This document shows, in pieces, positions 13,575-23,571 of a stretch of 64,000 bases of DNA. How positions within the stretch are numbered: position 1 is the stretch's first letter; every line of letters begins with the position of its first letter. Under the pieces are notes generated by a model. It worked only from the letters and a program-made list of their open reading frames with translations, was not told the DNA's origin and made no database searches. A program made the translations under genes and the position numbers. Source of the DNA: Siderastrea siderea. Lineage: Eukaryota > Cnidaria > Anthozoa > Scleractinia > Rhizangiidae. Location of the stretch: NCBI GenBank assembly GCA_964030785.1, contig OZ034969.1:43434201-43498200 (forward strand). The letters run 5' to 3'.

Positions 13575-16500
13575 TTATATTACAAATTAAAGGTGGAGAA
13601 CGAGATCGAAAAGGCCCATTTTAAAACCTCATTATTGATTTTCTGTTGGCTAATTAGGTGGCTTGTGTGGTAGCTTTCTTGGGTACAGGGAATGGGTCAA
13701 GAAGAGACTGAGACAATTCAGTGTGTGAGGAATTTCCAATCAAAGCCTGCCACAAAATTAAATAATGGGAAATGAAGGTCACATTTTCATTGCCCTTCAG
13801 TAATAAAAATGATTAAATAACTTATGCCATAAATTCAAATTAAACCTTCATCACCAAGACTGTACTGCAGAAGGGTCAATTAGACGGTGTTAAGTGTGAT
13901 ATATGAAATTTCATATTATATGGTCCTCTTGAGATAACAGGAGGAGGGTCAACAAGAAGAGAGGCACAAATCTGTTTGACATGTGTGGTGTTTAAAGGGG
14001 ACCACATAAATCAAATGCAGTGGAAGCAGAGTGACTTGCAATAAAAATTATCAATGCTGAGCTGAACTGCTTCCTTTTATTTGACGAAACATCACGAGCG
14101 ATTTATAAATATTCCTATAGCTATCTGTGATTAACTAAAACGTCTTGTCTCGTCGTCGGTCAAGACAGTTCCGTTCATTGTTATCCCTTCAAACTCTATG
14201 GTGAACATCCAGTTTGAGAAAAGTATTGCATGTGGTTTCCAAAACAAAAAAAAACGGACATGTAAACAAAACTTTGTAGCTCAGTTATGCGTTGTAGATC
14301 TTGGATGCTTTTAGGTAATAGTGGACAGATATATCGCAATAGTTTTGTGGCCAAATATTGAAAACCTTCTTTATCCCGATCTTTTATCTTGAATTGCGAT
14401 AATTGCTACTAGTAGAACTAATCCAACAGGGGCAGAAGTTACATATATTAACGCGACATTCAAATGCTGCAGCTTTTCCGAGAAGCAGCTCTGTAATGCG
14501 GGTCGAATCGAATTCTTACCGAGTCGAACACGGTTCAAATGAGTCCGCCTCTCTCCCTAATTCGTTTCCTTTTGAGAAATAACACACACATGCTCTCATT
14601 GTGCGAATCCTGCCCTTGTAGCTTACAATCCTGGGCCCACGAGTCACTCCAAAGTAATTTCTCTTCTGGAAACCCTCTTGTCAGCCATAACACTCTTCTC
14701 TTCTGCGCGATTTGTGACGTCACAGCCTTGTAATGAGATCGTTTTGGCCGCGCGCAAAATGGAGACACATTCGGGTGCCAAATTTGAACTTTGCGGCTGG
14801 AAAAATATCCCATGCAAAGGGTTCTACTCAGCAAAACTTACATATTTAGACTGAGGGAGTCATAAACTATCATATTTAGGAGAAAAATTTTTTAGTTCAT
14901 AGGCACTTTAAAAAATTCTATTATTTGAGTTCCACCCCATCCCATCAGAATTTCCAATGACCTTCCAAGCGGTGGGTATGATAGATATTTCCCGGGACCA
15001 CACAATACGTGTGCCCGTGAACAGGAAAACATACTTTAACGCTTATCCATTAAACTGGTTAAAATTAACGGATAGTTAACGGCCTTCAAAGCGTTCTAAC
15101 GCTTTGTCCTAATGTTCTAACGGCTAACTAGATATGCCTAACGGATACTGAAAATGTTTTGACGGTTGCGCAATTTTCTCTAATGGATGGCTGGAGCTGT
15201 TTAACAGTTGAGAAAAAATTGATTAACGGATACTGTGAAAGTATCTAATGGTTAATAGGACGTTAACGTCAATACAACTATCGACATACGGATAGGTGCA
15301 GCGGTTAAGCTTGTAGTCCGATCTGCCAAACAATCTTATCATTCTATCACGATGCTAAATAAAACGACGTAGGAATTGCCGATTCCATTTGTAATTGAAC
15401 GAAAAATATTGCCACACAAAGCAAATTGCAATCAAAGTTTAATAACAACTATCGCGTCTGACTTTCCATCTTCACTTTGAAGACCACCTAGACTGAATGT
15501 AATCTGATGCAAATTTCTAGCTGTCACACAAGCGGAATAATCCGATCATGACTAATGAGCAGCTCAATGTGTTTGTAAACAAAATCATTAGTCAACTAGT
15601 TTCATTTTATACAAGTAGTTACTGGTTCTGAATTATGGTTTTCTCTCCCAGTTTTAAAAACGTTTTACCCAATTCAAATTTGCTCGCGAGAAAGTTTACG
15701 TTTCATAATACCACTTTCACAGTGCACGTGGAAGCCGTAACTTTTGAAGTCACATCACTTATAGTGACGAGCGACTTGAACGAAATTCGGCTGGCGCTGG
15801 CTTCATCAGAAAAAAAGGTTGTTTTTGTCACTTTGTTCAGAATTGGTTTCTTTCGATTCAGAGTCAACAGCGCATCAAATAAAAAAAAATTGTCAAATCT
15901 TCGACATGGCTATTTCACACGTTTCGAATTACACGACAAACACAGTAAACAACTTTATGCAAATTTTGGATTGGCAACTTGTGAAATAAAACAAAGTTCC
16001 TCTGCCATTTTGGGACCATTTTGTGATAGAAAATTGTGCTTATTTATTTCAAAATAAATTTAAAGGGAAAAGAAGACCTGTATTTTTGATCGCAGTTCAC
16101 GTAGCAATTTAAAATAATTATAACTTCAAAAGAAGTCACACGCATTCATGCTGCTCTCCGTTTTGGCTTGCGTTTTGCACAGTGTGCATAACGAGGTGCG
16201 CATTATTTGATTATTCTTTACTTCAAGCAATGCAATGCCATTCTAACGGATGTCAAACAGCTACATTACCCGTTTGACGGATGCTAATTTCTTCCTAATG
16301 GCTCTGCTACCCATCCTAACGGATACAGAATTTTTGTTAACGGCTACCCTGTCCGTTCTAACAGTCTTAAGTTAACGGCTAACGGATACAGAATTTTTGT
16401 TAACGGTTTCACTGTCCATTCTAACGGTCTGACTTTAACAGCTAACAGTTAGGCTAATGCCTCTAACATTTTTGAGAAAGCTTTCTAATAGGTAACTAAC

Positions 16501-19500
16501 AGATGCTTAACGGTATTGCCTGTTTAACGGATAAGTGTTAAGGTACGTTTTCCCATGCACGGTCACATGTATATTGCAAAAGTGCAGAGATAAAATGATG
16601 CATATGTAATTTTTAAAACATCATTTAAGAAATATAGACTAAATTTTATTCAGCATCTTTAACTACAGAAAAGGAAGTTGAACAGTGAGATTCACATTCA
16701 GCTATTCTATTTAAAATATTGCTATATTACAAGAATTACCCGTACATTAAATGAAGAAACATGCATTTCAACAAGAAAAAATAAATAAATAACACTTTTC
16801 TTTCCTCAGGCAAACCCTGATAATGTTTGAGTCTATGGATGAAATCCTTTAGTGTCACCATTTAAATACGGTTTGTTACTCTGTACAAGATGGTTCTAAC
16901 GTGGTGTCTGTGGATGAAATCCTCAAGTGTGACCATTCAAATGAAAGCTAGTGAAAGGTGACTGTGATTATGAAATGCACTCTACTATTATGACTGAACA
17001 TCTTCTCTGCATGTCAGCAAACACTAAAAGCCAGTGCAAAGGAAAAAACTTAATAAATTATCATACATACCTAGCATTATGACAAATTTCTCTAACTGCC
17101 TGAACTACCTGTTGTTATCTGACACTAAAAACCAAAAAGGGAAGAGAACAGATCTGCTGTTATCAGGCTCAGTAAGTTCACAGGCAATTTGACTACGATA
17201 CCAGCATTTTGCCAGTTTTTAATCTACAAGAATAAGTTACATGTACAGGGCTGTTATTAAGGACCATAACCCCTAACACCTGTGACGGCTGAGTATGCTT
17301 GATGGGACCTCAGTGTTGTGGGTGAACTTGCCTCTTGTTGGTACAATTTACTCACAAAGCAACAAGTTTGTTACAGGTGTAAAGATCAAGACAACAGATG
17401 ATTCAAAACTTAGCAACAGCCCTGCATGTATATACAAAGTAACATGTTTTTCTCATGGCCATTGTTCTTGAAAGCCAATTAATGCTGATCAAGAAATAAA
17501 CCCACTTATCCCACATGCTACAGTGTCATTTGCAGGGTTCACTCAGTTATCCCATGATGCTACAACCTTGAATAAACCCAGATAAGCTTGTCATGTATGT
17601 TACTCCACTGGTAAGGGACTGGCTTAATTAAAACAAAATGTCATGGAAGCACCCTTTTAGTCAGAAATTATTGATAAGAATAATTCAAAACAAGGTCATT
17701 CACTAAACACAGACCAACCCCTGTCTTTATGCAAGAGAAGGATGTGGATACACAGGCATCCACTAACACCATCAAGGTTTGCATAAGCTGCAACACCTTA
17801 AAGAATCATTTTATTGACTCATGTTGATACCCCAAGAACATGTGGAGGGCCCAAGCCTGCAATCCTAGCCAATACCTGCAGACATCTTGCAACCAAAAAT
17901 GCACAGTTGTAACACTGTCACATAATAGCACTCAGGATGAGTTTGTTTTTCTAATACTTCCACATTCTTTGAACCTCCCTCTCCCTTCACTGTTCAATGT
18001 TGACAGTGATGTATGCGGGTATAGGGGTTAGAAGGGTCCGCAGCATAAGGTTTCATGTAAGTGTCCTAAGATTAATGACGATTTTAGTAAAGTTGGGGCA
18101 AAACAAGAGCAAGAGTCTTTAATCTTTAATTGTGATAATTGCCATAAGTACACTAATCTGGCAATGGCTGGTCAGTGGCTAGCTAAAGAAATACAATTGA
18201 CATTGAACTGAATATACTGTGGACTAGAATAACAAATTACACAGGCAGCTGATAAGAACAGCTGCCAAGAGTTCAAACTCTAGCTCTTGTTTGGCCTCAA
18301 ACTGATATGTGATCTTGGCGACTCTTGCCCACTTTCACCCATTCTTATAAAATTTGAACTTGTAACATTTGTCATGAGAGTCATTGAGAGTTTTCTTTTT
18401 GGCCCAGACACAAGAATTGCGAGAGAGTTTTGTGGTCAGCAGTGGCCTTTTTTGTGCTCATTGGGCACAAAAAAATGGTCATAACCTGTCACGTCTTCTC
18501 ACGTAACAAAATGGCCTCCGAGTCAGCTGTGAAAACACTAGCTGAGCCAGCTGTGAAAACAAACCTGAACAGAAAAGGTGGATCACTTATCGACTTGTAT
18601 GTAGTGACATACAACCCACGTGAGATTCGCCCCCAGGTTCAAAAATTGTTGTGCATTGAAATTATGCGTAAAACTCTCAGACAACACTGTCCAACTCTCG
18701 TCTCCATTTGGCCCCTGCTATCGATAGTCTCCAAGAGTTGGAGAAAACTCTTGTTCAACTCTCATCCTCCAACTCTCGGTGACTCTCGTCCTCCTTTTGT
18801 CCGGCCTTTACTTGTTGTCAATTAATAACTCTTGGTTTCCTTAGGGGCCAATTACATGAGGCGGGCTGGCCCGGGGCTCGGTTTGCCGGGATCTCAGCAC
18901 GTCTGTGAAACATATTAAAAATCAACTTTGCAATTACATGGAAAAATCTCAGCCCGGCTAGCTGGGATCCCGGCATCATGATGCCGGGTTCTCGGCTAGC
19001 CGCGCTGAAAATTTACCATGTAATCGTGATTGCCGGACCAGCCCAGCTAGCCGGGCTAACACTTTCTCGTCACTAAATTTCGTTTCAGAGCAAAATGGCT
19101 CACCAGAAGATCGATATTTCTCTTTCTATATAACACATAAAGGTTTATCAGACCATAAAGCCACGTAAAACTGAAAATAATACACCAAAATAATGGATTA
19201 GCGAAAGAAAAACACTTAATTCATGCTCTTTGATGTAGCCATCTTTTCACATGACAGCTTCTAAATTTAGCCGCAGGCAGGCTGGCTCGCCTCATGTAAT
19301 ACCGGGCTGAGCAGTCATCTCGGTACACCGAGCCAGCCCTGCTAACCGGGCCAGCCCGGCTCATGTAATCGGCCCCTTAGTATCGATCAAGAGTCACGTA
19401 GTAAGCTGACACTTCCACATGGCAGGTTAAACCCGTCAAGCAATTTGTTAAGTTCCTTCAGTTTTGCTGGTAACCACTTATATCATTCTACGACGGAAAG

Positions 19501-19884
19501 CAATTTGAAGGAGACTGTCTTTGATAAGGAAGGTGCCAGTAAGGTTCAACCATCGGCCTCACCAATGTCAAACCAACGAGACGACCACATTTTAGCACAC
19601 AACAAAATTAAGCTCACTTACAACAAGGAGGGATTATCTCAGCTAATTCATAAGGACAACAAAACTGTTCTATCTTTAAATTAAGGTTACGTTTAAGCTA
19701 ATGCGCAAACTAAACTTCAAATGTTAAAGTACACGCAAAAGAATATTTGAGCTTATGGTGCTAAAAGACTTAAGCTTAAGCTTACCGACAGTCAAGCTTA
19801 CCACTTCTTGCATAACTACAGATCGCTTTCATTGAACTGTTCCTGCAAGAAAGAATAAAAACTTACCGCTGAAAGAACAGGCAT
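1266..19884 (-). CDS. HELLS: HELLS/LSH-type SNF2 chromatin-remodelling ATPase (N-terminal part; gene continues past left edge)
   Basis: Twelve coding exons read on the minus strand: 19867-19884, 10713-10880, 8951-9136, 7912-8043, 6887-7084, 6415-6582, 6072-6200, 5436-5543, 4980-5162, 2187-2410, 1835-1960, 1266-1368. Phases agree at every junction and give 581 codons. Residues about 169-234 match the HELLS coiled-coil segment ([12 protein letters not shown]). The SNF2 lobe follows: Walker A DEMGLGKT near residue 382-389, the VDEGHRIKN motif II near 490-498, [11 protein letters not shown] near 516-526, then the LSH-like SFQRWFDF block. HELLS proteins are nuclear ATPases that slide nucleosomes with CDCA7 and support DNA methylation and heterochromatin; that role is inferred from the family. 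The region before the coiled coil is about 130 residues longer than I recall for vertebrate HELLS, rich in acidic and Ser residues, so the true N-terminus is less certain than the core. RAD54/SMARCA-type remodellers are less likely because the [17 protein letters not shown] context is HELLS-like. Confidence 0.93.
1527..1582 (+). repeat. (AAT)n microsatellite
   Basis: About 18 AAT units. Directly after them come CTTTATTTA and a 26-bp hairpin with arms TAGCACCCTGT/ACAGGGTGCTA at 1610-1635. On the minus strand this reads hairpin, TAAATAAAG, (ATT)n, which looks like the 3' tail of a retroposon, though no body was recognised. Confidence 0.75.
2187..2410 (-). CDS. HELLS: HELLS coding exon 10, DEGH-box exon
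   Basis: Encodes [27 protein letters not shown] and the Walker B/motif [11 protein letters not shown]. It ends in phase 2 inside an Arg codon that is completed by the next exon (1835-1960), reproducing the conserved RLIRELK join. Confidence 0.93.
3364..4962. mobile_element. Mariner/Tc1-like non-autonomous DNA transposon
   Basis: Terminal inverted repeats CAGTACCGCTCGAAAGTATT at 3366 and its reverse complement ending at 4960, each flanked by TA. The element is about 1.6 kb. No transposase reading frame of useful length remains. It fills most of the HELLS intron 2411-4979 and its right end sits 17 nt from exon 9. The TA duplication points to the Tc1/mariner superfamily; the family is not named. 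Confidence 0.75.
4980..5162 (-). CDS. HELLS: HELLS coding exon 9, Walker A exon
   Basis: Encodes the first SNF2 ATPase motif ([14 protein letters not shown]) and the [15 protein letters not shown] block. The donor GTATGT at 4979-4974 lies only 13 nt before the end of a mariner-like element. The reading frame stays open past the donor into that element, but this tail is not coding. Confidence 0.93.
5250..5402. mobile_element. GGCCCCAGTTGTTCAAA palindromic MITE, copy 1
   Basis: A 153-bp palindromic element. It starts GGCCCCAGTTGTTCAAA and ends TTTGAACAAGTGAGCCC, with subterminal blocks built on TTATCCGCTGG and CCAGTGGATAG. It lies in a HELLS intron, about 33 bp from exon 8. Confidence 0.7.
7646..7697. 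repeat. Two adjacent perfect hairpins in a HELLS intron
   Basis: The first has 16-bp arms (TATGGCCAGGTGGCAA) around a 3-nt loop, at 7646-7680. The second, CTGACATT/AATGTCAG, follows at once at 7681-7697. The stems are too short for a usual pre-miRNA. It may be the centre of a MITE. Confidence 0.65.
8677..8882. mobile_element. MITE with AATAAGCGC-type ends and a C18 tract
   Basis: The left end TACTGTATTTGATCAAATAAG and the right end CGCTTATTCAATCAACGGTA are imperfect inverted repeats. The interior repeats AATAAGCGCC-like words. A run of 18 C lies at 8697-8714. It is in the HELLS intron just before exon 3's donor. Confidence 0.55.
8951..9136 (-). CDS. HELLS: HELLS coding exon 3 with a GC donor
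   Basis: A 62-codon, phase-0 exon rich in Asp, Ser and Asn. It follows a TTGTAG-type acceptor. Its 3' boundary reads AAAGAG|GCAAGC, so the intron would be of the rare GC-AG class. No GT in phase 0 lies nearby and the next exon (7912-8043) starts in phase 0, so the GC donor is the simplest reading. Confidence 0.7.
9350..10535. mobile_element. Non-autonomous DNA transposon with CCGTATTTACC ends
   Basis: The left end GCCGTATTTACCAGCGTATA and the right end TATACGCGGGTAAATATGGT are inverted repeats. The right subterminal region holds a 40-bp tandem duplication (10426-10505) built on CCCCAAATTTCGAA. No transposase frame was seen. A related copy occupies 1-560. Confidence 0.7.
10881..11478 (+). repeat. 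299-bp-offset tandem duplication at the HELLS exon 2 acceptor
   Basis: 10881-11175 is repeated almost without change at 11180-11474, with 4 nt between. The first copy begins exactly at the intron side of the HELLS exon 2 acceptor. Both copies contain a TTAA plus AGTGCCTATGAACTA transposon end (11073 and 11372). The only difference noticed is a shift in an A/T run. Confidence 0.9.
12738..12847. mobile_element. GGCCCCAGTTGTTCAAA palindromic MITE, copy 2 (shorter)
   Basis: Same ends as the copies at 5250 and 29674, but with the second half shortened to 110 bp. It is nested inside the larger TTAA-type element 11372-14911. Confidence 0.7.
13531..13575 (+). repeat. (ATT)n microsatellite
   Basis: About 15 ATT units within the HELLS first intron, inside the 3.5-kb transposon. 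A few further ATT units lie near 13433. Confidence 0.8.
15028..16556. mobile_element. DNA transposon with dense TAACGG subterminal repeats
   Basis: The ends AGGAAAACATACTTTAACGC and, reversed, GGGAAAACGTACCTTAACAC are inverted repeats. Both subterminal zones (about 15050-15290 and 16240-16545) carry many TAACGG/CTAACGG words, probably transposase-binding repeats. The centre holds one 140-codon plus-strand frame (15635-16057) with no recognised domain. Confidence 0.65.
16830..16990 (+). repeat. Degenerate copies of the 106-bp repeat seen at the right edge
   Basis: GAGTCTATGGATGAAATCCT and then GTCTGTGGATGAAATCCTCA with AGTGTGACCATTCAAAT. These are the same words as in the tandem array at 63651-64000. 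Confidence 0.6.
18841..19380. mobile_element. GGGGCC-ended MITE with TTA target duplication
   Basis: A 540-bp GC-rich element with inverted ends GGGGCCAATTACATGAGGCG and GCTCATGTAATCGGCCCC, flanked by TTA on both sides. The interior has many CCGGGCTGGC-like words and a CCGGCATCATGATGCCGG palindrome. A 3-bp TWA duplication is typical of PIF/Harbinger elements. Confidence 0.7.
19867..19884 (-). CDS. HELLS: HELLS coding exon 1 (start codon, 6 codons)
   Basis: An ATG at 19884-19882 opens six codons (MPVLSA) that end in phase 0 at a strong GTAAG donor. The next in-phase acceptor is 9 kb away at 10881. The start is chosen because the donor is good, the phase fits and promoter-like sites lie just upstream. 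A start within the third or fourth coding exon would align better with the shorter vertebrate N-terminus and cannot be excluded. Confidence 0.6.
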
Positions 19885-20031
19885 AGTGACCTGAACGACG
19901 AAGGCCTACACAGTTGCAGTAAGTTGTCCGAATTCACAAAAAAAGCGGTGAAAACGACCATAAACTTTTAGAACATACGATGAATCAAACTACACAACCG
20001 CACATGCGACAAGTAACGCCGTCCAGCTGAT

Positions 20032-20071
20032 CACGTGAGCAAAGATTCGCGCCAAATCCTAGGATCACGTG
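20032..20071. promoter_or_regulatory. Likely HELLS promoter sites: E2F-type site flanked by two E-boxes
   Basis: TTCGCGCCAAA at 20046-20056 fits the E2F consensus on the minus strand (TTTGGCGCGAA). It lies 162 nt upstream of the HELLS ATG and is bracketed by two CACGTG boxes at 20032-20037 and 20066-20071. E2F control of HELLS is known in mammals, so the placement is sensible. No transcription start could be mapped. Confidence 0.55.
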
Positions 20072-20439
20072 GTGAGAGAAATTCAGGAAGCAAACGGCCG
20101 GACTGAACTACTGGAGGTGGACAGAGCACTCTCAGAGGAGAGAACTTCCGTTTAAATCATGTTTCCAGAAAAATTAACGATGCAAAATACAGGTAACCTA
20201 AGCTCATTCTGCGAGCACGGTACTAAATGTGAGGATTTGTAAAATTCCGTAGTTGTTTTTGTTTTTGTCCATAGCGAGTCACTTGCTTTGGTGTGCTGAT
20301 TTGAGCTTATTTTAAAAGTTATTTCGGCGACTAAACGGAATGCGATAACTGCTCGAGCTACAGTGAACACTAGTGTCTTTGATTTGATGAAGTCGTGAAA
20401 ACTGCCTCAGTCTAACGGGGTTCTGCATTGCATATTTTG

Positions 20440-20555
20440 CAGTCCCAGAGGTAGCCTCCTCCGCGGTCGCGTTTAGGGGAGATGGAGTCGTATTACCTTC
20501 CTCCGACTCCCCTAAAAACGACTGCGTGGGAAGCTATCCCAGAGGGCGAAGACGT
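20440..20555. mobile_element. Small palindromic MITE upstream of HELLS
   Basis: TCCCAGAGGTAGC at the left pairs loosely with GGGAAGCTATCCCAGAGG at the right. Inner arms GTCGCGTTTAGGGGAGATGG and CCGACTCCCCTAAAAACGAC pair better. About 110 bp, with no coding content. Confidence 0.5.
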
Positions 20556-23500
20556 TGAATTTCTTGGAATCCTTATCCCAACTTGTTTCCCCTGTAGACT
20601 GAAATGTCAGCCGTCTCCTCCTCTCAGACTATTTCCCTAGATTTCAATAGTCCCTTACATTCTTTAAGGGAACGGGAAGAGTGCATGGGTGTGGTTAAGG
20701 CAGAAAGAGGGCTGGAACAGATCATGCGATCAAGTGGAGTTAGGCCACAGGTTATCCAATCAGATCGCATTATGCCATGTGTGGACATGTGACGCAGATC
20801 ACGATATTGTTAATCACCCCCTGATGGGCTGCTTTTCCTAACCAACCGGAAAATAAAACAAAAGCACACCGCTGATGCTAAACGCAGCGAAAGCGCGGAA
20901 CGGCTTCTGTTCCTGTTCCCACCTTGTTTGCTCTGGTTGGTTACTAACTCCAAACACAAGACAAGAAAACGAAAATAAACCAAACAACAAATAAATGAAA
21001 CAAGTGTAAACTGGTTCAAACATTAGGTTCTTTATTAAGGAAGACCCAAATAGAATGGTAAGAGAGAATAAGAGTCAGCCAATCATCTGGCTATAGAGTA
21101 GTACCCGGCTGGTGTTATTACCTATAAAACGGGATAACAATCTAGTTATTAACAACCCAGTGTGACCAAAAGTACCCCTTAAGAATTCATTACGTACACG
21201 ACTTTAACAATTGGTTCTACACTATTATTTACCAAAATAATTTCTCCATCTCCGAAGCGAATTGTGCTATACTAAAATAAGTAAGATCACTCGATAATTC
21301 CCAGTAACGATTTACAAATAGTTCAACACAAGACCTGCTTGTGAACTGAATCTGATAAAAAAGCCGACCTAAAAAAAAAACGATTGGTGACCTGAAGTGT
21401 ATTAAAGGCGATTGCACTTCAGAAGGATGGAACATAAGTTATCACAAAGAAGAAATCCGATTTCTTTCCGGAGACCTTCGCATGATCTTCGGACGTTTTC
21501 AAGTCCAAACTCGAAAGGTTAATTATTTCCTCTTTATGATTATTATGTATTTCCTCTTATACTGTTTATGTGCGTTACATCTTTTTGACACATGAATGAA
21601 ACAACATTTCCACTTAAAATGTAGATCACCACAGGAAAGTCATATGCAAAGTACTGCTAAAAGATTCCCATTTAAATGGACATCCCCGGATTCAAAAGCT
21701 AAAATTACATTGTATGACCCACAGCGAGGTGATAAAGGGATAACATTCCAAGGCGCAAATTTCAGTTAAATGTTAAGGTTGTTTCCTAGTATCCTGTTTA
21801 CACCGATTTAAAACATGCTTGGCTTTCAGAAAAGTTAAAACTATTGAAAACCAGTGAGGCACAGAAAACTGAAACCTTGCACCGATTTTACTTATGTTAC
21901 CCTGTCAAGGGAATAAATATCAATACAGCAAAGAATACTTTCTTATTTATGAAGGCAAATGTTGCACAAAGAATGAATGTTTAGCTCCTACGTTAACAGA
22001 TTTTAAGTCAAGCACGTTCAAATTTGGTGCAAATAGGGTATACCAAAAAGGCGAGTCAATAACTGATCACGCCATTTTTAAGAGTTTGTGGCTAACTTCT
22101 CTCTTAAGATTGAAGCCCGGATCCCGCGGGTGCGTTGAAAGAGCTAGGCCTTGTTGGCTAGTCACGAAACCGTCAAAAACTGAACAGCTACTAAGGATGA
22201 CCCACTCCATATAAACAACTTGAGGTGTCCAGTTGATGCGTTTCGACAGCAAACAAAAGAGCTATAAATACGAGTGGCAAGGTATTAACACCATGCGATA
22301 ACCTTAAGAGTGACGTTCGCTACTTTTCATAACTGTTCCTTACGTTTGCGCATACCCAACAAGGCACCGCCGTAAGTTCATGTACATCGAGACTGAGTGC
22401 AAAATATAGACAACCCTGGAATACGAGAAATATCTTGAACTCACCGAAACAAACTTTTCCGTTAAAAGCATGCTTTTTGCCATCTTTCCCCTCTACTCGA
22501 AGGATATGAGCTGATAGATTATTGGTTGCGAGCCAATCATAGCACCGCTTGCTCACTGCTTATCCAGGGGCTGTCTATATAGTGAGGTATCGTCGCTACA
22601 CGCGCAATGCGCCGATGAAACAGATACCTCTGCAACGTAGGGTCATTTGTTATTGAATCGAGATACAAATCACCCCCTTTAAACCTGTTGATAACCACCC
22701 CGGTTGTTTAAATCGCGATCACGGTGATTCAGAATTACCGACAATTTTGAATAATAATATTCTGCTGTAACTTGGTAATGAAGAGTTCCCCTTCCAATTC
22801 TAATTGGTCCCAAGCAACATTTACAAAGTTAGTGGGAGAAACAACTTTCGTCTTTATATCCAGAAGTAGCACTAATCGACTTTTAAACAACCAGATACTG
22901 TTCTTTAAATAAATCATGCCCGCCATCTCTTCACAAATACATATATACATGTAGTGAACATAGTACACAAGTCACAACAGACAAAGGATGTGTACAGTTG
23001 AAATTTGTTGCGTCAAAGTTCTGCGTTGTTGCTAAGATGTAACCAAGAACACGTCATCAATTGACGACAGTAAAATTCATAAGCTATATTGCGCATGGGC
23101 TTTATAAAAAACATCCAATCTTAAAACCCTCCACTGACTTGGTACAAAAATACTCCACTGATCAAAAATCTGGTCGTTTCGAATTCGGAGAACTAAGAAA
23201 TCTATTAATTACTTTTCAGACTACCTCAATGTTCGTCTAGTTTTCCGGCCGAGACAAAATATATTACATGAGAAAACTTCACGCTGGCGAAGTAATTTTA
23301 TAACTCTAAAATATACAGTAGCCTTGCCGATAGACTACAGTTTCTTGGTATCAAACACAGCTTGGAAAATAAATTTTACAAGGTCCTACAAAATTACAAT
23401 TTATTTACAAATACCCAAATTCGGCCCTTCGCTTGTAAAACATTAAAAACGTGCCAACCTTACTTTCTGTTTGCAACATATTGACTTACAAAAAAATATC

Positions 23501-23571
23501 ACATAGAACTATTTCTTTGAATAAAATATAATTAAGGATAAATTCTGTATATTAAGTTAAGTTGACAAGCG
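20556..23571. other. Intergenic region between FHOD 3' end and HELLS 5' flank
   Basis: Only short unassigned reading frames occur here, the longest being a 106-codon plus-strand frame at 21894-22214. The part next to 23571 is probably the FHOD 3' UTR. No conserved protein, RNA gene or clear transposon end was recognised. Confidence 0.5.
23400..23405 (-). terminator. Candidate FHOD poly(A) signal
   Basis: The first AATAAA hexamer on the minus strand after the FHOD stop, about 167 nt downstream. Cleavage would follow near 23375-23390. Other AATAAA sites further on (for example near 21031) could give longer 3' UTRs. Confidence 0.35.

Larger units (their letters stand above)
11372..14911. mobile_element. 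TTAA-flanked DNA transposon, about 3.5 kb, degraded
   Basis: Inverted ends AGTGCCTATGAACTAAAAA and its reverse complement, each flanked by TTAA (11372-11375 and 14908-14911). Subterminal TGACGTCACAAATCGCGCAGA also appears in both arms (near 11562 and 14702). TTAA target sites suggest piggyBac-like transposition. No transposase was recognised. A palindromic MITE (12738-12847) and an ATT microsatellite are nested inside. Confidence 0.7.
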
